From contig NC_041011.1 of NCBI RefSeq assembly GCF_004193775.1, positions 9,513,656 to 9,577,655 on the forward strand: a stretch of DNA of 64,000 bases, read 5' to 3'. Position numbers and translations under genes: made by a program. The notes below the pieces were generated by a model. It saw only the letters and a program-made list of their open reading frames with translations, was not told where the DNA came from and made no database searches. Origin of the DNA: Glycine soja. Taxonomy: Eukaryota > Streptophyta > Magnoliopsida > Fabales > Fabaceae. Every line of letters begins with the position of its first letter. Within the stretch, counting starts at the first letter, position 1. Positions 35,963 through 47,834 of this stretch are shown piece by piece.

Positions 35963-36469
35963 GTATGCTTTAATCCTCTAAGTTTCTATCTAGTTTTTCA
36001 CATGGCATCAATGTTCTTTGTTAGGGTGTATATCAGGTGAACCCGCCAAAAGTTTATGAATCTGGAGAACATATCATTGTCATTGCATTCTCTCAGTTCA
36101 TTGAATTTTAGGACTGTGTCTGTGTATAGCACATCACCTAATGGACATGCTGATTGACTAACACATAGTTTTGAAATTTTCTGTTTACCATAATCCATAT
36201 GCTTTTTTGGGTTGCATTTTTAATTGATCATATAATAGTTGAAATTGTAATTATATTCTTGTTTTCTGTAGCATGTTCCCTCAACTCATGAGACTTTTTC
36301 ACAATTAACCATTATACTGGAGATGTAAGCTGGAGAATTTGTATTGTATTACATAGGTTCAAAATATTTTGTTAAATTTCATTATTTGTACTGTATTACA
36401 TATAAGCAACGTAACTTCTTGTACTAATTTAACCTGAGTTTATAAATTTTCAAAAAGTAAAAAAAAAAA

Positions 36470-37045
36470 TCTCATATTCTACATCGGTTCAATTATAAAC
36501 GATGTAGAAAATATCCTCATTCTACATCGGTTAGGCGATAAACGATGTAAAAACCCTTCAAATTCTACATCGGTTGATTGAAGACCGATGTAGAAACCTT
36601 TCCATTCATGCCCATTCTACATCAGTTTAGTGATAAACGATGTAGAAAATCTCCTCATGCTACATCGGTTTGACGATAAACGATATAAAAACCTTTTATT
36701 TTCTACATCGGTTTATTGATAACCGATGTAGCCACGTTACCATATTTAGTCATTCTACATCGGTTTAACTATAACCGATGTAATAACCTTTCATTTTATA
36801 CATCGGTTGATTGATAACTGATGTATAAACCTACCCATTCAACATCGGTTTCAGCCTTAGAACTGCTGTAGAAACCTACCCATTCTACATCGGTTGTAGC
36901 TGCACAACCGATGTAGAAAAGCCGCCCTTCAAAGATGGTCATAAAACCGATGTTGTGATTCAATGACCCCGGGTTACCACCACGCGTCATAACCGATGTA
37001 GAAAGGTCGTTATAATCGATGTAGAAGGCCTTTTTTTCAGTAGTG
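36470..37045 (+). repeat. Right subterminal palindrome array and TIR of the CACTA element
   Basis: About ten copies of a ~32-bp imperfect palindrome, ctacatcggtt...aaccgatgtagaa, start near 36479, 36521, 36562, 36614, 36659, 36703, 36754, 36798, 36840 and 36885, with half-copies to 37026. The array ends in ttttttcagtagtg at 37045. Arrays like this are the binding sites of the accessory TNPA-type protein in En/Spm elements (established for maize; inferred here). Confidence 0.9.
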
Positions 37046-37048
37046 TAA
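37046..37048. repeat. Right TAA target-site duplication of the CACTA element
   Basis: TAA follows the AGTAGTG end and matches the TAA before the left end at 4955-4957. Confidence 0.75.
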
Positions 37049-37160
37049 CTAATATAACACACAACCCAATGCAATCCAAAAAGAAATATTGCCACTTCAT
37101 TACTATTAATAATGGTGAACGACAATAATGTACAGATTAAACTTTATAGTAATATGAAGT

Positions 37161-37765
37161 GAGTGAATAGATAATTTAGTTCCTGAGATTGTACCCATTT
37201 TGTATATTAGTCTCTAATTAAATCCAAAATAGTCTCAATCTTTGTATAAGTGTTGCAAAATATTTCTTCCGTTAAATTTTAAAGTAATGTTATTAGTGAG
37301 GTCAATTTTAGTGTCACGTGAACTATTTAACGTCACGTGGACGTGTCTCTTAAAAGATGTCACGTCATTTGATGATAACAAAATGAGTAAATAGATAATT
37401 TAGTCTCTGACTTTGTACCCTTGTTACATATCAGTCCCTAACTCAATGAATAATTCAAAATAGTCTTTATCTTTGCATAAGTGTTACAAAATAGTCCTTC
37501 TGTTAAATTTTAAAATAACGTTGTTAGTGAGGTCAATTTTAGTGCCACGTGGACTATCCAACGTGGCACTAAAGGATGATGTGGCATGACACGTGAACGT
37601 GTCTCTTAAAAATATCACGTCATTTGATGATAACAAAACGAGTAAATAGGAAATTTAGTCTCTGACTTTGTACACCTGTTGCATATTAGTCCCTAACTTA
37701 ATGAAAAATTCAAAATAGTCTCTATCTTTGCATAAGTGTTGCAAAATAGTCCCTAACTTAAAAGA
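37161..37765 (+). repeat. Tandem repeat, ~225-255-bp unit, about 2.5 copies
   Basis: Units start gagt(g/a)aatag at 37161, 37385 and 37640. Each carries tttagt.cctgactttgtac, gtgttgcaaaatagt and tgtcacgtcatttgatgata. The second unit has an extra ~30-bp segment with an added cacgtg-containing block. The last unit is partial. Confidence 0.9.
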
Positions 37766-38870
37766 TGTAATATATCTCTAAAAGGTGTAGTTTGAGGGAA
37801 ATACCTTGACAATTTTCATCAGCATTACTACCACATTAGTAACAACCTGTTGAGAACGGTGTCTCTCTTCCTGACTTGTATCCGTATGTGCATCTAGACA
37901 GGCATTGTGGACTTCTTATATCATGTTAGATTTCAACTTAAAATCAATTGGCATTAAGTGAAGTTGTCCATCAGATATATAAGTTGTATCCCAAGAACTG
38001 AGACAGACGATGTGGAACTTTCTAATAATGTTAAGAATGTTGTTGTTTCCCGAAACAATCTCCTCTCCAAATTAATTGATCATTCATCGTTGTCATTAGC
38101 TCGATGGAGTTTAGCTGAAAGGGAGGGAGAGAAAAATAACAGAAGTGGCATGGAGAGGAAACACATGTTGAAGAAAATACTGATTCAGTGGTCCTTTACG
38201 ATCCCATCAACTGTTGCTTTTTTGGGTGCGTCGTGATCCTCTTCTGCTGCACTAAGGAAGAATTATTAAACATTTGAATTGTAATTTAATTTTTGCATTT
38301 TGTCTTAACGCAAATCAGTATGTTCAGTTGCATACCTTAATCCACACGAACATATTACAGATCGGGACATAACCAAACAAAGGAAAAATCATGCATGTTG
38401 CAATCTGACATCAAACCTAGTTATAAACGAAAAAATTCCCAACAATATCAAATACAGAAAAAGATCTTACGTTCACATTGGACACCAAAGATAACAAGAA
38501 AAAGGTGAAAATTAAAAAGAAACAAGCGTGAAGAAAAACAAACTGATGAGTTGAAGTGCAATAATCCTTCCTACGCGCAATGGAAGTGGACCACGACATA
38601 CCCAAAAAAGTACCTGTTGATGGGATCGAAGAGAAGCAACGAATGAGTGTTTTGTTCAGAAGCTGGAGCGGTATCTTAGATGTTTTTGTGTTTCACCCTC
38701 TCTCAAGCAGAATTCAAGAAGATGAAAGAGGGTTATGCAACACATGTTTTCCCACATAGGTTTGTAGAAAGCTATGTATATATAGCCCACCAAGGAAATT
38801 TAGTTCAATTGGTGTGTGAGTATTGGATTTAATTCCTACCGATCCAAAAAAATATACGTTAAATAACACT
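37766..38870. other. Spacer without recognised gene
   Basis: Open frames at 37958-38236 (+) and 38417-38605 (-) have no family I recognise. The phrase cacatgtt(gaagaaaat) near 38162 and the TATATATAG run near 38775 are not decisive. Confidence 0.4.
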
Positions 38871-38879
38871 TAAATGCAT

Positions 38880-39960
38880 AATAAATGTGGTAAAAAAAAA
38901 CTTACTCAAAGTATTAAATAATTTTTTAAAATAATTCATTCAATGCATAATGAATATAGTCAAAAAATTTATTCAATCCATAATGGATACAGTGAAAAAA
39001 TTATTCAATACATAATGAATGTAGTACAAAAACAAGTTAATCAATGCAATAATAAATATAGTAGTAAATTTAATTCAACCCTTTATTCGATGCATAATGA
39101 ATACAGTAATAATTTATTCAATGCATAATAAATGTAATAATTTTATTCAAAGTATTAAATATTTTATTATAAATAAGTGATTAGTTAATATATATATTTT
39201 TTCAAGATAAAAACACGTACTTATAAATAAATGTAACAATATATGCAACTAATCGTTACTTTATACAATAAAGATCTTGAACTTTAAAAACTACAGATAA
39301 ATAGAATTATATTTTTTTTCAAAAATTCAACAATTAAGAAAAACAGAGGTAATAGTTTTCTTAAATAACTTACACAATGCATAATAAATGTAGTATAAAG
39401 AAACTATTCGATGCATAATGAATGGATTAATATTTAATTAAATATTCTATCAAAAATTTATTTAATTAAATAATTTATTTAATGATTTATTAAATACATG
39501 GTGAATATAGTAAAATAAATTATTCAAAGTATTAAATATTTTTCTCTAAATAAAAATGCATGCTTATAAATAAATGTAACAATATATGCAAATAATCGAT
39601 ACTTTATATAATAAAGATTTTGAATTTTACAAATAACAGATAAATAATATATAAACACATTTTTTGTTCAAAAACTCGGCAATTAAAAAGGAATAGAGAT
39701 AATAGTTTTTTAAATAACTTATTAAATGCATAATAAACATTCTAAAAAAATATTCAATGAATAATTAATATAGTAAAAAACTATTCAATGCATAATGAAT
39801 ATAGTCAAATATCCTATTCAATGCATAATGAATAGAGTAATATTTAATTAAATATTGTGTAAAAAAATTGTTTAATGAAATAATTTATTTAATGTTTTAT
39901 TCGAGCATAGTGAATATAGTAAAATAAATTATTCAAATATTAAAAAATTATTTAATGGTT
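38880..39960 (+). repeat. Degenerate satellite, ~30-bp unit with a higher-order duplication
   Basis: The motif ttcaatgcataatgaatata + gtaaaaaa recurs many times with strong divergence, for example at 38937, 38970, 39003, 39090 and 39785. A larger block containing aaatgtaacaatatatgcaa and taatcg.tactttata occurs at about 39225 and again at about 39569, so the array was duplicated with a ~344-bp period. Confidence 0.9.
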
Positions 39961-40575
39961 AATAAAATAATCATATTTAATTGACTACCTTTTCCTACTC
40001 TATATATTTACCACTTGCAAACTCTCTCGCTCACTTCTTGTCGTCTTCATCGATGCCCCCACCATTTCTCATCTTTTCCCTACCTAAGAAACATCACCAT
40101 TTCACTTTTTAAAAAAATTAACTAAAGCTTTTATCTTCAACCTCCATCACCCACCACTCAAAACAACCATTATTGGCCACCAAAGGAAACTTTGGAGCAA
40201 ACAAGCTCTCCCTATCCTCTTCCTCTCTTCCCACTGGTTATGTAGGTAGCGAGGAGAGTGGGCTTTTGATTTCTACTTGATTTTTTCCTATTGACGGTGG
40301 ATTATTATGTTATTGATTTACTTGTGTAAATTCTCATTTTATGTTCTCTTTTTTTGTACAAATTCTCATTTCATGCTTGAATCTTAATTCCTTGATGATT
40401 GTTATTTGGGCTAAAAATTCGTTGATAAAAACGGGTTGTTGTCTTCTTGATAAGGTCGGAAGTCTCTAAATTATGGAGAAATTTTGCCCTTGTTTTTATA
40501 TATATGCTAAAAAAAATCATTTTTCCTCGACCATACAAACAGGCTTCCCTTTCAATCCCATACAAAAGTGTTTCC
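39961..40575. other. Spacer with possible promoter-like sequence
   Basis: A ctctatatatttacc box near 39996 followed by CT-rich sequence resembles a plant core promoter with 5' leader, but no coding region follows. No gene supported. Confidence 0.3.
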
Positions 40576-42005
40576 TAGTGGTACGGGCGACGGTGCAAGC
40601 AATGGTACCGGCAGCAGTTTCACCATATTTTTTATCCTTTTATTCCCCCTCTATTTCTTCTCTCTCAGTGTACGTCATGTCTTTTATTGTTGGAGTTGGA
40701 GACTTAGTGGCGCTGAAAAACTACAAAAAGAGAAGGAATAGTGGTGGTGTCAATCGTTTGCTCTGTATCGCTTTCTTTTTTTTCCTCAATTTTTGTTTCT
40801 TTAAAAACTAAAATTGTTAATATTTGATTTTGAATAAATATTGAAACTCTGTACAAATTTGAATGGTGTTCTTTAACTGGGTAATTCATGTCAAATGATA
40901 TGCATCGTTGTTATGTTAATTTTACTCTCAGCAGTGGTTGATGTATTAATTGTAGGAACATATATACCCATTGGAATGCACCGTAAAAAACCCCATCTTA
41001 GAACACTTGTATGAAAATCTCATCACATGTTAAACACCATTTAAGAGAAGAGCTTTGATTTGAAGGTAAGTGCGAGAGAAAGTGCTAAACTTTTTTAATT
41101 TTTCTAGGCTTTCTGTTGCTTTTGTCTAATTATGGATTAGCTTTTGATTTTAACGAAGCAAGAGGTACAAAGAGGTGGCGGTGATAGCCTGGTAGACGAG
41201 TTGATAAAATAAATAAAAATTGAAAAGTTTTATAAAAAAATTCAAGTGTTAAAACCAGTTTTTTAGTACATTTAAAAAAAAAAACTCTTTTATTTCATTT
41301 TATCAACTCTACCAGGCTTCTATCACCATCTCTGTACAACTTGCTTCTAATAGGTGTTGAATTCCAAGAGCTTTAAAAGTTCATCTTTGTTAAAGTCAAA
41401 AACTAAACCATAATCAGATAATAGCAATAGAAAGTCTAGAAACATTCAAAAAGTTTAGCACTCTTCTCTCACATTTGCTATCAAATCAAGTGCCTAGCTT
41501 CAATGCCTCTTCTCTTACATAGGGTTTAACTTGTGAGATTTTCATGAGTGTTCTAACATGGGTTTTTCTATAAAATCCATTTTAGTTTCCAATGGGTATG
41601 TTCCTCCAATTACGTCAACCACTATAGAGAGTAACAATAACATAACAAACGATGCAGAACATTTGAGATGAATTTCCTAATTTAAAGAGCACCATTCAAA
41701 TTGGCACAAAGTTTCAATCTTAATAAAAAAATCAAATTTGTACAATTTCAGTTTAAGCACTGAAAATGGAAGAATAAAAAATGAGAGAATCTAAGATCTG
41801 AAAAAAAAAATGGAAAGGGACAAGTAATGAAGCAAACGACACCACTATTCTCTCTTTTTTTCCAGTTTTCCAGCACCATCAAGTCTCCAACTCCAACAAA
41901 AATAAAAGGCTTAGCGTACACCAAGAGAGAAGAAATAGAGTGGGGAAAGAACAAAAAAAGAAAAAAAAAAAAAAACATGACGGTTGCGTCGCCGCCCATA
42001 CCACT
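40576..42005. repeat. Large foldback (inverted repeat, arms ~640-700 bp)
   Basis: The arm 40576-41213 reappears inverted at 41298-42005. Matching landmarks include ttgttggagttggagact (40687) with agtctccaactccaacaa (41882), gcctggtagacgagttgata (41189) with tatcaactctaccaggc (41298), and cccattggaatg (40968) with ccaatgggtatg (41590). The spacer is only ~85 bp of AT-rich DNA. Arms differ by substitutions and small indels. A transcript across it would form a long hairpin, so it could be a foldback transposon or a siRNA-generating locus; neither is proven. The short open frames here are not genes. Confidence 0.88.
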
Positions 42006-42544
42006 CTCTGAGTTTAGGTGTAGACAAGTCAAATCTAACTGCTCATTCTCTAGCTCGAGCATCTAAATCTTGCTAGTCCACATATCTTTAATAGCATTCC
42101 TTGTTGAATTCTAGCTATTATTATTAATGAAAAGATAAGTACCTTGCAGTGAGAAAAAAAAAGAGTGTTAATTATTTAAGGATTGTGTGATCAAATTATG
42201 GATTTTGTCCGACTATAAAAATCAAAAGCAAATCAGCAAGATTGAGATGCTTATTCTAGATAAAAAGTTAAATAAGAACTATTTTAATTTAAGTCCATAG
42301 AGTTTAATTTCATGCCAGAATTGATATTCTCTTTTTCTTATTCTCTATATAGATTGGAAAAATTCATGTATGTGTGAAAAAAATATCTGGATAATTTTCA
42401 AGAAGTATTTATAGAAATTATTTCCTTAAAAATCTTTTGGTTGCCCAAAACGATCCAAATTAACTTCAAAGCTACACGCCATAAATTCAAGTTTGTCTTC
42501 TTTCAACAACTATTTGTTCCTCGACAAAGGCTGATGAAATTGAC
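42006..42544. other. AT-rich spacer, no gene seen
   Basis: No coding or RNA feature recognised between the foldback and the first RPA70-like exon. Confidence 0.4.
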
Positions 42545-43410
42545 TTTTATCATTTCGATTTCATGTCTTTCAAAGACATTTTGGCTTCATTGAAGGAAGA
42601 CTTATTGTTAGGTTGGCTTTTTGGAATCTCTTATTTGATTTCGAAGTTTTTTTATGGCTTACTTTTTAAACATTTTACTGGGCATGTTGCGACTGTTTAT
42701 TGTAGATGTGATTGGCCACGTATTTGAGAAGGACAACATTAAAGAAATTGAGAAACAAGGAAAAAAAGTCTAAATTGGTTTATATATATAGTCCTTCAAG
42801 ATCTGGAGTAATATTTATTATTGTATGGTTGAATTTTTGTATCTGTAACTTAATTTGATTGAAGTTTAATTCTCCGTGCACCTTATATACATCAAAGGTA
42901 TGATTCAGTCCATTATACATTCATCTGCCTTATCTTAATTTTCTTAAGTTAAACCTGAACTTATATTGTTTTGCTTAAATGCCTTTTCCGGTTTTGATAT
43001 TTTATTTTTATTTTCAAAATCTTCAGAAGTGTTTTGTTACGGTTCTTGTCAAAGTTATTGAAGTTGAGAGTGAAAACGGTTGGTGTTACAAATCATGTTT
43101 AAAATGTATACAAAAAGTATTTCCAAATTGGAACCAAGTTTTTTTGTGAGAATTGTAAGAGGATGGTGATTGTTAATTGTACCTAGGTTTGTAATTTATT
43201 TTAATTATTTATTTTAACAATAGATTTATTGGTTGATTGCATTATGGTTTTTCTAAAATAATTGGTGAATTTTGTAGGCTCAAGTTGCATATATAATGTA
43301 ACAGATAACACCTGTTTTGCAATATTTATATTGTTTGATCATTTTGTTTAATATTTCATTGGAAAATCAACAAAAGATTTGTTTGAAAAATATATTTATA
43401 ATTTATTGTT

Positions 43411-43947
43411 GGTTTAATTACTTATTTGGTTCCTACTTTGTACCGTCTTTATAATTTTAAAGTGGTTTTTTAGCTTCTATAATTTACATTTTAATTCTCT
43501 TTTAAGTTGAAAGTGATTTTTGTAGTCTTTATAATTTGTATTTTAATTTCCTTTTAATTTATATAGTTTGAAAGTAATATTTTTAGTCTATATACTTTAT
43601 ATTTTAATTCCCTCCTAGTCTTTCCTATATATCAAAATATGAATAATATTATCAATTACAATTAATTATAAAAATATTAGCAAATAATTCGTAACTAATT
43701 TATCACAAGATAATTTATAATAAAAATAGTTAATAATTTATAACTAATTTGTAGCTAATTATATATATATAAGGACTAAAAGGTAATTAAAATATAAATT
43801 ATAGGGACTAAAAATATCATTTTCAAATTGTAGGAACTAAAAGAGAATTAAAATGTAAATAATATGAATTAAAAAAATCACTTTCAAACTATAACAACTA
43901 AAAGATACGAATTGTGAAACTATAAAAACTAAATAAGTAATTTAACC
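43411..43947. mobile_element. MITE with ~22-bp terminal inverted repeats
   Basis: It begins GGTTTAATTACTTATTTGGT and ends with the inverted ACTAAATAAGTAATTTAACC. Inside, the left half (ttctataatttacattttaa) is largely the reverse complement of the right half. It has no coding capacity and sits in an intron of the RPA70-like pseudogene. Confidence 0.8.
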
Positions 43948-44506
43948 TGTATTCATTCTGTTTGGTCGTAATTTTTGCAGCATCATTGGTTAATATTTTA
44001 TTAGAAAATCAACAAAAGATTTGCTTGACAAATATATTCATTTATGTTTCATCATGTTGTTCGTAATTTTTTCAGCATCATTGATTACGTTTTAAAGTTT
44101 TTCTTCAACGTATTAATTAGAAATCTAAAAAGAAAATTTTCCTACATTGTTGAACTCATTTTTAGATCAAGAATTTATGTTCAAGATTGAGGTCAACAAA
44201 CGTAATATTCACCAAAAGTGGCAAAGCCTTATTGACAAAAGCCTATCAAATAATAACCAAACCGACCAACAGTTTAAAAGTAAGAATCAGATAACGGTAC
44301 TTAGTGTTTTGCATATAATTAGATTGATTTTATATTTTCAATAATTTGTTGTTGTTATTATTATTATTGAGATAATTAAACTTTACAAGTGTAGGTTGTC
44401 AACCTTGAAGATGAGGCAAACTTGATGGACACTCTTAATCAAATAGCTGAAAAATCATTGGTAATTTGATTAGTTTGATGTAGACTGGGATTGAAGATGG
44501 AGATTC

Positions 44507-44886
44507 AGTAATGAACCTTACCACGTAATGGAAGGGCTGAGTCAACAAAAGAGAGAGAAAATGAGAAGTTAGTTACAAATGGTCCAAGAAATGTGTGTGT
44601 GAGGAAAGGCAGCAGAGTGTGCTTGGCCAATAGCAGGCTAAGGGGATTTTGTGTGAAAAGTTGGTTATTAAAGGGAAGGGAAGGGTAATTATTGTGAGGG
44701 GTGATGGGTAAACTATGATTTTCTCTCTTTTCCTCTAAATATTTTCTCTCTTTCACCCCTATTTGTCTTTTGCTATTGTACTAGTCCTCTCTCCTACACG
44801 GTTGAGAGTGGAATTTGCATTGTCCACAACAATAACACAATACAATTTTAATTCCTTTTTTCCTTTGGTGCATTACAAACCTTACA
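44507..44886 (+). repeat. 5' LTR of the gypsy element
   Basis: It aligns over its whole length with 47458-47834. The first bases read AGTAATGAAC instead of TGTAATGAAC, so the terminal T is mutated. It ends CTTACA. Divergence from the 3' LTR is obvious by eye, suggesting an older insertion. Confidence 0.9.
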
Positions 44887-44907
44887 TTTGGTGTTTTTAT
44901 CATCTTC

Positions 44908-45777
44908 ATGGCAGAGAATACACACCTGAAAGAAAAATTCCAACATTATTGAAAAAAATATGTCGATCTCCAAGAAAAGATGGACCATATGCAACTGGCG
45001 AATGAGTCCAAGTTCAATCACATCACGGAAGCATTGATAACTCTATTGCAGTGCCAAACGCCCCCTCCAGGTTATCCCCATGTTGATTCAAACTAACTGA
45101 AAGCACCATTCAAGGTGTGCTCCGTTAAGCTGGATTTCCCACGTTTTGGTGGAAAAAATTTACGAGATTGGATTTTTCGAGTAGAACAATTATTTGATTA
45201 TTATGGAATGTCTGATTATGATCGTTTAACCATTGCTTCGGTTCATCTTGACCAAGATGTGATTCCCTGGTTCCAAATGATGCAAAGGGCTAATCCTTTT
45301 TCCTCTTGGCATGTTTTTACAAGAGCCCTCAAGTTGGATTTTAGTCCTTCTGTTTATGAGTGTCCAAGATCCACTTTGTTTAAATTGATGCAAATTGGTA
45401 CTGTAGGTGAATACTATATGGATTTTACATCCCTTGCTAACATAGTTGACGGTTTGAGCAGTGAAGCTTTGATGGATTGCTTTCTTAGTGGTTTAAAAGC
45501 GAACAAATGTAGGGATGTCCGAGCCATGTCCCCTAGTACCCTGGCCAAAGCAGTAGCACTAGCCAAACTGTTTGAGGAAAGGTATGAACCAAGTTCTAAA
45601 CCCAAATTCTCTAATAGCCAAGCCAAAACCTCAACTACCAACCAACCTTACCAGAAATACACTTACAACCCCGTCAAGACTGATGTTCCAAACCCCAACC
45701 CCAAAAACAACCAGCCACCCTTACTACCTTTTGATAGGCTTTTGGCAAAGCCTTATTGCCAAAATCCTATCAAATGA
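44908..45777 (+). pseudogene. gypsy gag remnant
   Basis: A frame from ATG 44908 is interrupted by TGA at 44950-44952 and TAA at 45094-45096. The retrotransposon gag domain follows at about 45130-45590 (KLDFPRFGGKNLRDWIFRVE, DQDVIPWFQMMQR, STLFKLMQIGTVGEYYMDF, DCFLSGLK). It then passes into Pro/Asn/Gln-rich sequence and stops in a hairpin repeat at 45777. It would form the particle coat, but this copy is broken. No zinc knuckle is seen, as expected if the deletion removed it. Confidence 0.9.
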
Positions 45778-45870
45778 TAATCAAACCCAAATTCACCCAA
45801 ATGATAATCAAACCCAAATCCACCCTTACTACCTTTTGATAGGCTTTTGGCAAAGCCTTATTGCCACAAC
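45719..45870 (+). repeat. Duplicated segment with a strong hairpin at the gypsy deletion joint
   Basis: The phrase cccttactaccttttgatag + gcttttggcaaagccttattg occurs at ~45719 and ~45825. The first copy continues as ccaaaatcctatcaaa, so TTTTGATAGGCTTTTGGCAA and TTGCCAAAATCCTATCAAA form a ~19-bp stem with a 7-base loop. A related half (ggcaaagccttattgacaaa) lies outside the element at 44220. Confidence 0.85.
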
Positions 45871-47605
45871 CCCTGAAATTTGCCATAAAATCATATCAGA
45901 AAGGTTTGAAAAGTCTCTTGGATCAATCACTACAAACTCCTAAACAGCAAGCATGGTTGCATAAATCCATTGGTAATGATTTTCGAATTGAATACAAGCC
46001 AGGGAAGGATAATGTCACGACTGATGCTCTTTCCCGAGTGTTCTTTATGGCTTGGTCAGAACCACAATTTCAATTGATTGATATATTGAAGAGAGAAATG
46101 CTTCATGATGAACAGACACAAGTCATCATGAACGATTGCCAAAATGCTCAGCTACCGGATTATCCATAAAGGTCAAAGATGGGTTATTATTTTGGAAGGG
46201 GGGTCATGTTGTAATTGGTAGAACAGTGGCTAGAATTTCGGCCCAATTTTATTGGCCTAAACTCAGACAAGATGTGAAGGAGTTTGTACGAACTTGCACC
46301 ATTTGTCAGCAAGCCAAGTCGGAGCATGTCGTACTGCTGGTTTATTGCAACCATTACCTATTCCTAACCAGGTATGGGAGGATATCGCTATTGATTTTAT
46401 CATTGGATTGCCTAACTCTAGTGGATTTACTGTTATTATGGTTGTGATTGATAGATTGACAAAGTATAGTCATTTTGTATCAATGAAGTCTAATTGCACC
46501 AGTAAGACTCTCGCTGAAGCTTTTATGTGCCATATAATTAAGTTACATGGTGTTCCCAAGTCCATCGTCTCGGATAGAGATAAAGTGTTTACCAGTAATT
46601 TTTGGCAACACCTATTCAAAATACAAGGGACTACCTTAGCTATGAGTTCCGCTTACCACCCTCAAACGGATGGACAATCGGAAGCTCTTAATAAGTGCTT
46701 GGAAATGTATTTGCGGTGTTTTACTTTTGATAATCCAAAGGCCTGGGCTAAGTTGTTGGTGTAGGCAGAATTCTGGTACAATACCTCTTTCCACAGTAGT
46801 TTAGGAATGACACCTTTTCAGTCCTTGTATGGAAGGGAACCTCCAGCTTTACTTAGATACAATGGTAGCTCTCAAGATCCGCCAGTAGTGCGGGAAGTTT
46901 TACATAACATACAAATGCTATTGGACAGGTTGAAAGGGAATTTGATCAAGGCACAAACAGCTATGAAAATTCAGGCGGATAAGAAAAGGCTTGATAGAAA
47001 GTTCCAAGTGGAAGATGAAGTGCTAGTAAAACTCCAACCATATAGACAACATTCTCCAGCCCTATGAAGAATCAGAAATTGTCCATGCGTTATTTTAGTC
47101 CATTCACGGTGCTTGCATTGAGAAAATTGGCAAAGTGACTTATAAATTGTAGTTTCCTAACACCGCAAAGATTCACCCTGTTTTCCATGTTTCTCAACTC
47201 AAACAATTCCAAGGAGCTGCCATAGAGCCTTATGTGCCACTACCACTTACCACATCTAAATTGGGACCCTTATTGGGCCCTACAACAATGCTTGAAACTC
47301 GGACCATTGTTAAAGGATCCACTCTAATTCCTCGAGTACTCATTCAATGGAAAGGTTGTAGTACGACAGAGACAACTTGGGAGGATGTTGCAGAAATTCA
47401 AGCCAGTTATCCACAATTCAACCTTGAGGACAAGGTTCCTTTTAAAGGGGAAGGCAATGTAATGAACTTGCCAGGTAATGGAAGGGCTGAGTCAACAAAA
47501 GAGAGAGAAAATGAGAAATTAGTTACAAATGGTCCAAGAAATGTGTGTGTGAGGGAAGGCAGCAGACTGCACTTGGCCAATAGCAAGCTAAGGGATTTTG
47601 TGTGA
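45861..47605 (+). pseudogene. gypsy pol remnant: RNase H end, integrase, chromodomain
   Basis: The piece starts in the C-terminal end of RNase H (FRIEYKPGKDNVTTDALSRV). It continues through a zinc-binding region with its His side shortened (FYWPKLRQDVKEFV, TCTICQQAK) into the integrase core. The DDE residues can be seen in VVIDRLTKYSHFV, IVSDRDKVFTSNFW and QTDGQSEALNKC. A TAG at 46762-46764 and several frame changes (~46170, ~46330, ~47070) break it. A chromodomain-like end (LIQWKGCSTTETTWEDV, ~47340-47395) would target insertion to chromatin. Reverse transcriptase and protease are absent. Confidence 0.9.
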
Positions 47606-47834
47606 AAAGTTGGTTATCAAAAGGGAAGGATAATCATTGCGAGGGGGATGATGGGTAAACTATGATTTTCTCTCTCTTCATCTAAATATTTCCTCTGTTT
47701 CACCCGTATTTGTCTTTTATTATTGTACTAGTCCTCTCAACTACACTGGTTGAGAGTGGAATTTGCATTGGCCACAGCAATAACACAGTACAATTTTAAT
47801 TCTTTTTTTCCTTTGCCGCATTACAAATCTTACA
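47458..47834 (+). repeat. 3' LTR of the gypsy element
   Basis: It begins TGTAATGAAC and ends CTTACA, immediately followed by the GATTC duplication. It matches 44507-44886 in full. Confidence 0.92.

Larger units (their letters stand above)
4958..37045 (+). mobile_element. ~32-kb CACTA (En/Spm-type) transposon carrying host gene fragments
   Basis: The left end reads CACTACTAAAAAAAGTAC. The right end, read inward on the minus strand, is CACTACTGAAAAAAAGGCC, the same TIR with one inserted G. Both ends are flanked by TAA, matching the 3-bp duplication CACTA transposases make. I saw no other T-run/AGTAGTG terminus between them. Inside are a TNP2-type transposase and a second TNP/C48-like gene on the plus strand, a palindromic subterminal array at the right end, a nested solo LTR, and spliced fragments of at least eight unrelated host genes. 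CACTA elements move by cut-and-paste, and gene capture is known for the superfamily (soybean Tgm-Express, Pack-CACTA). The unusual points are the size and number of captured genes. Transposase stops suggest it is not autonomous now. An alternative is two CACTA elements whose inner ends are lost. Confidence 0.8.
44507..47834 (+). mobile_element. Complete, internally deleted Ty3/gypsy LTR retrotransposon
   Basis: Two LTRs (44507-44886 and 47458-47834) bound a 2.57-kb interior and are flanked by GATTC at 44502-44506 and 47835-47839, a perfect 5-bp target duplication. The interior has gag, then jumps to the end of RNase H, integrase and a chromodomain; protease and reverse transcriptase are missing. 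The order with integrase last is that of Ty3/gypsy. A polypurine tract (aaaggggaaggcaa) precedes the 3' LTR. It interrupts an RPA70-like exon. Confidence 0.92.
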
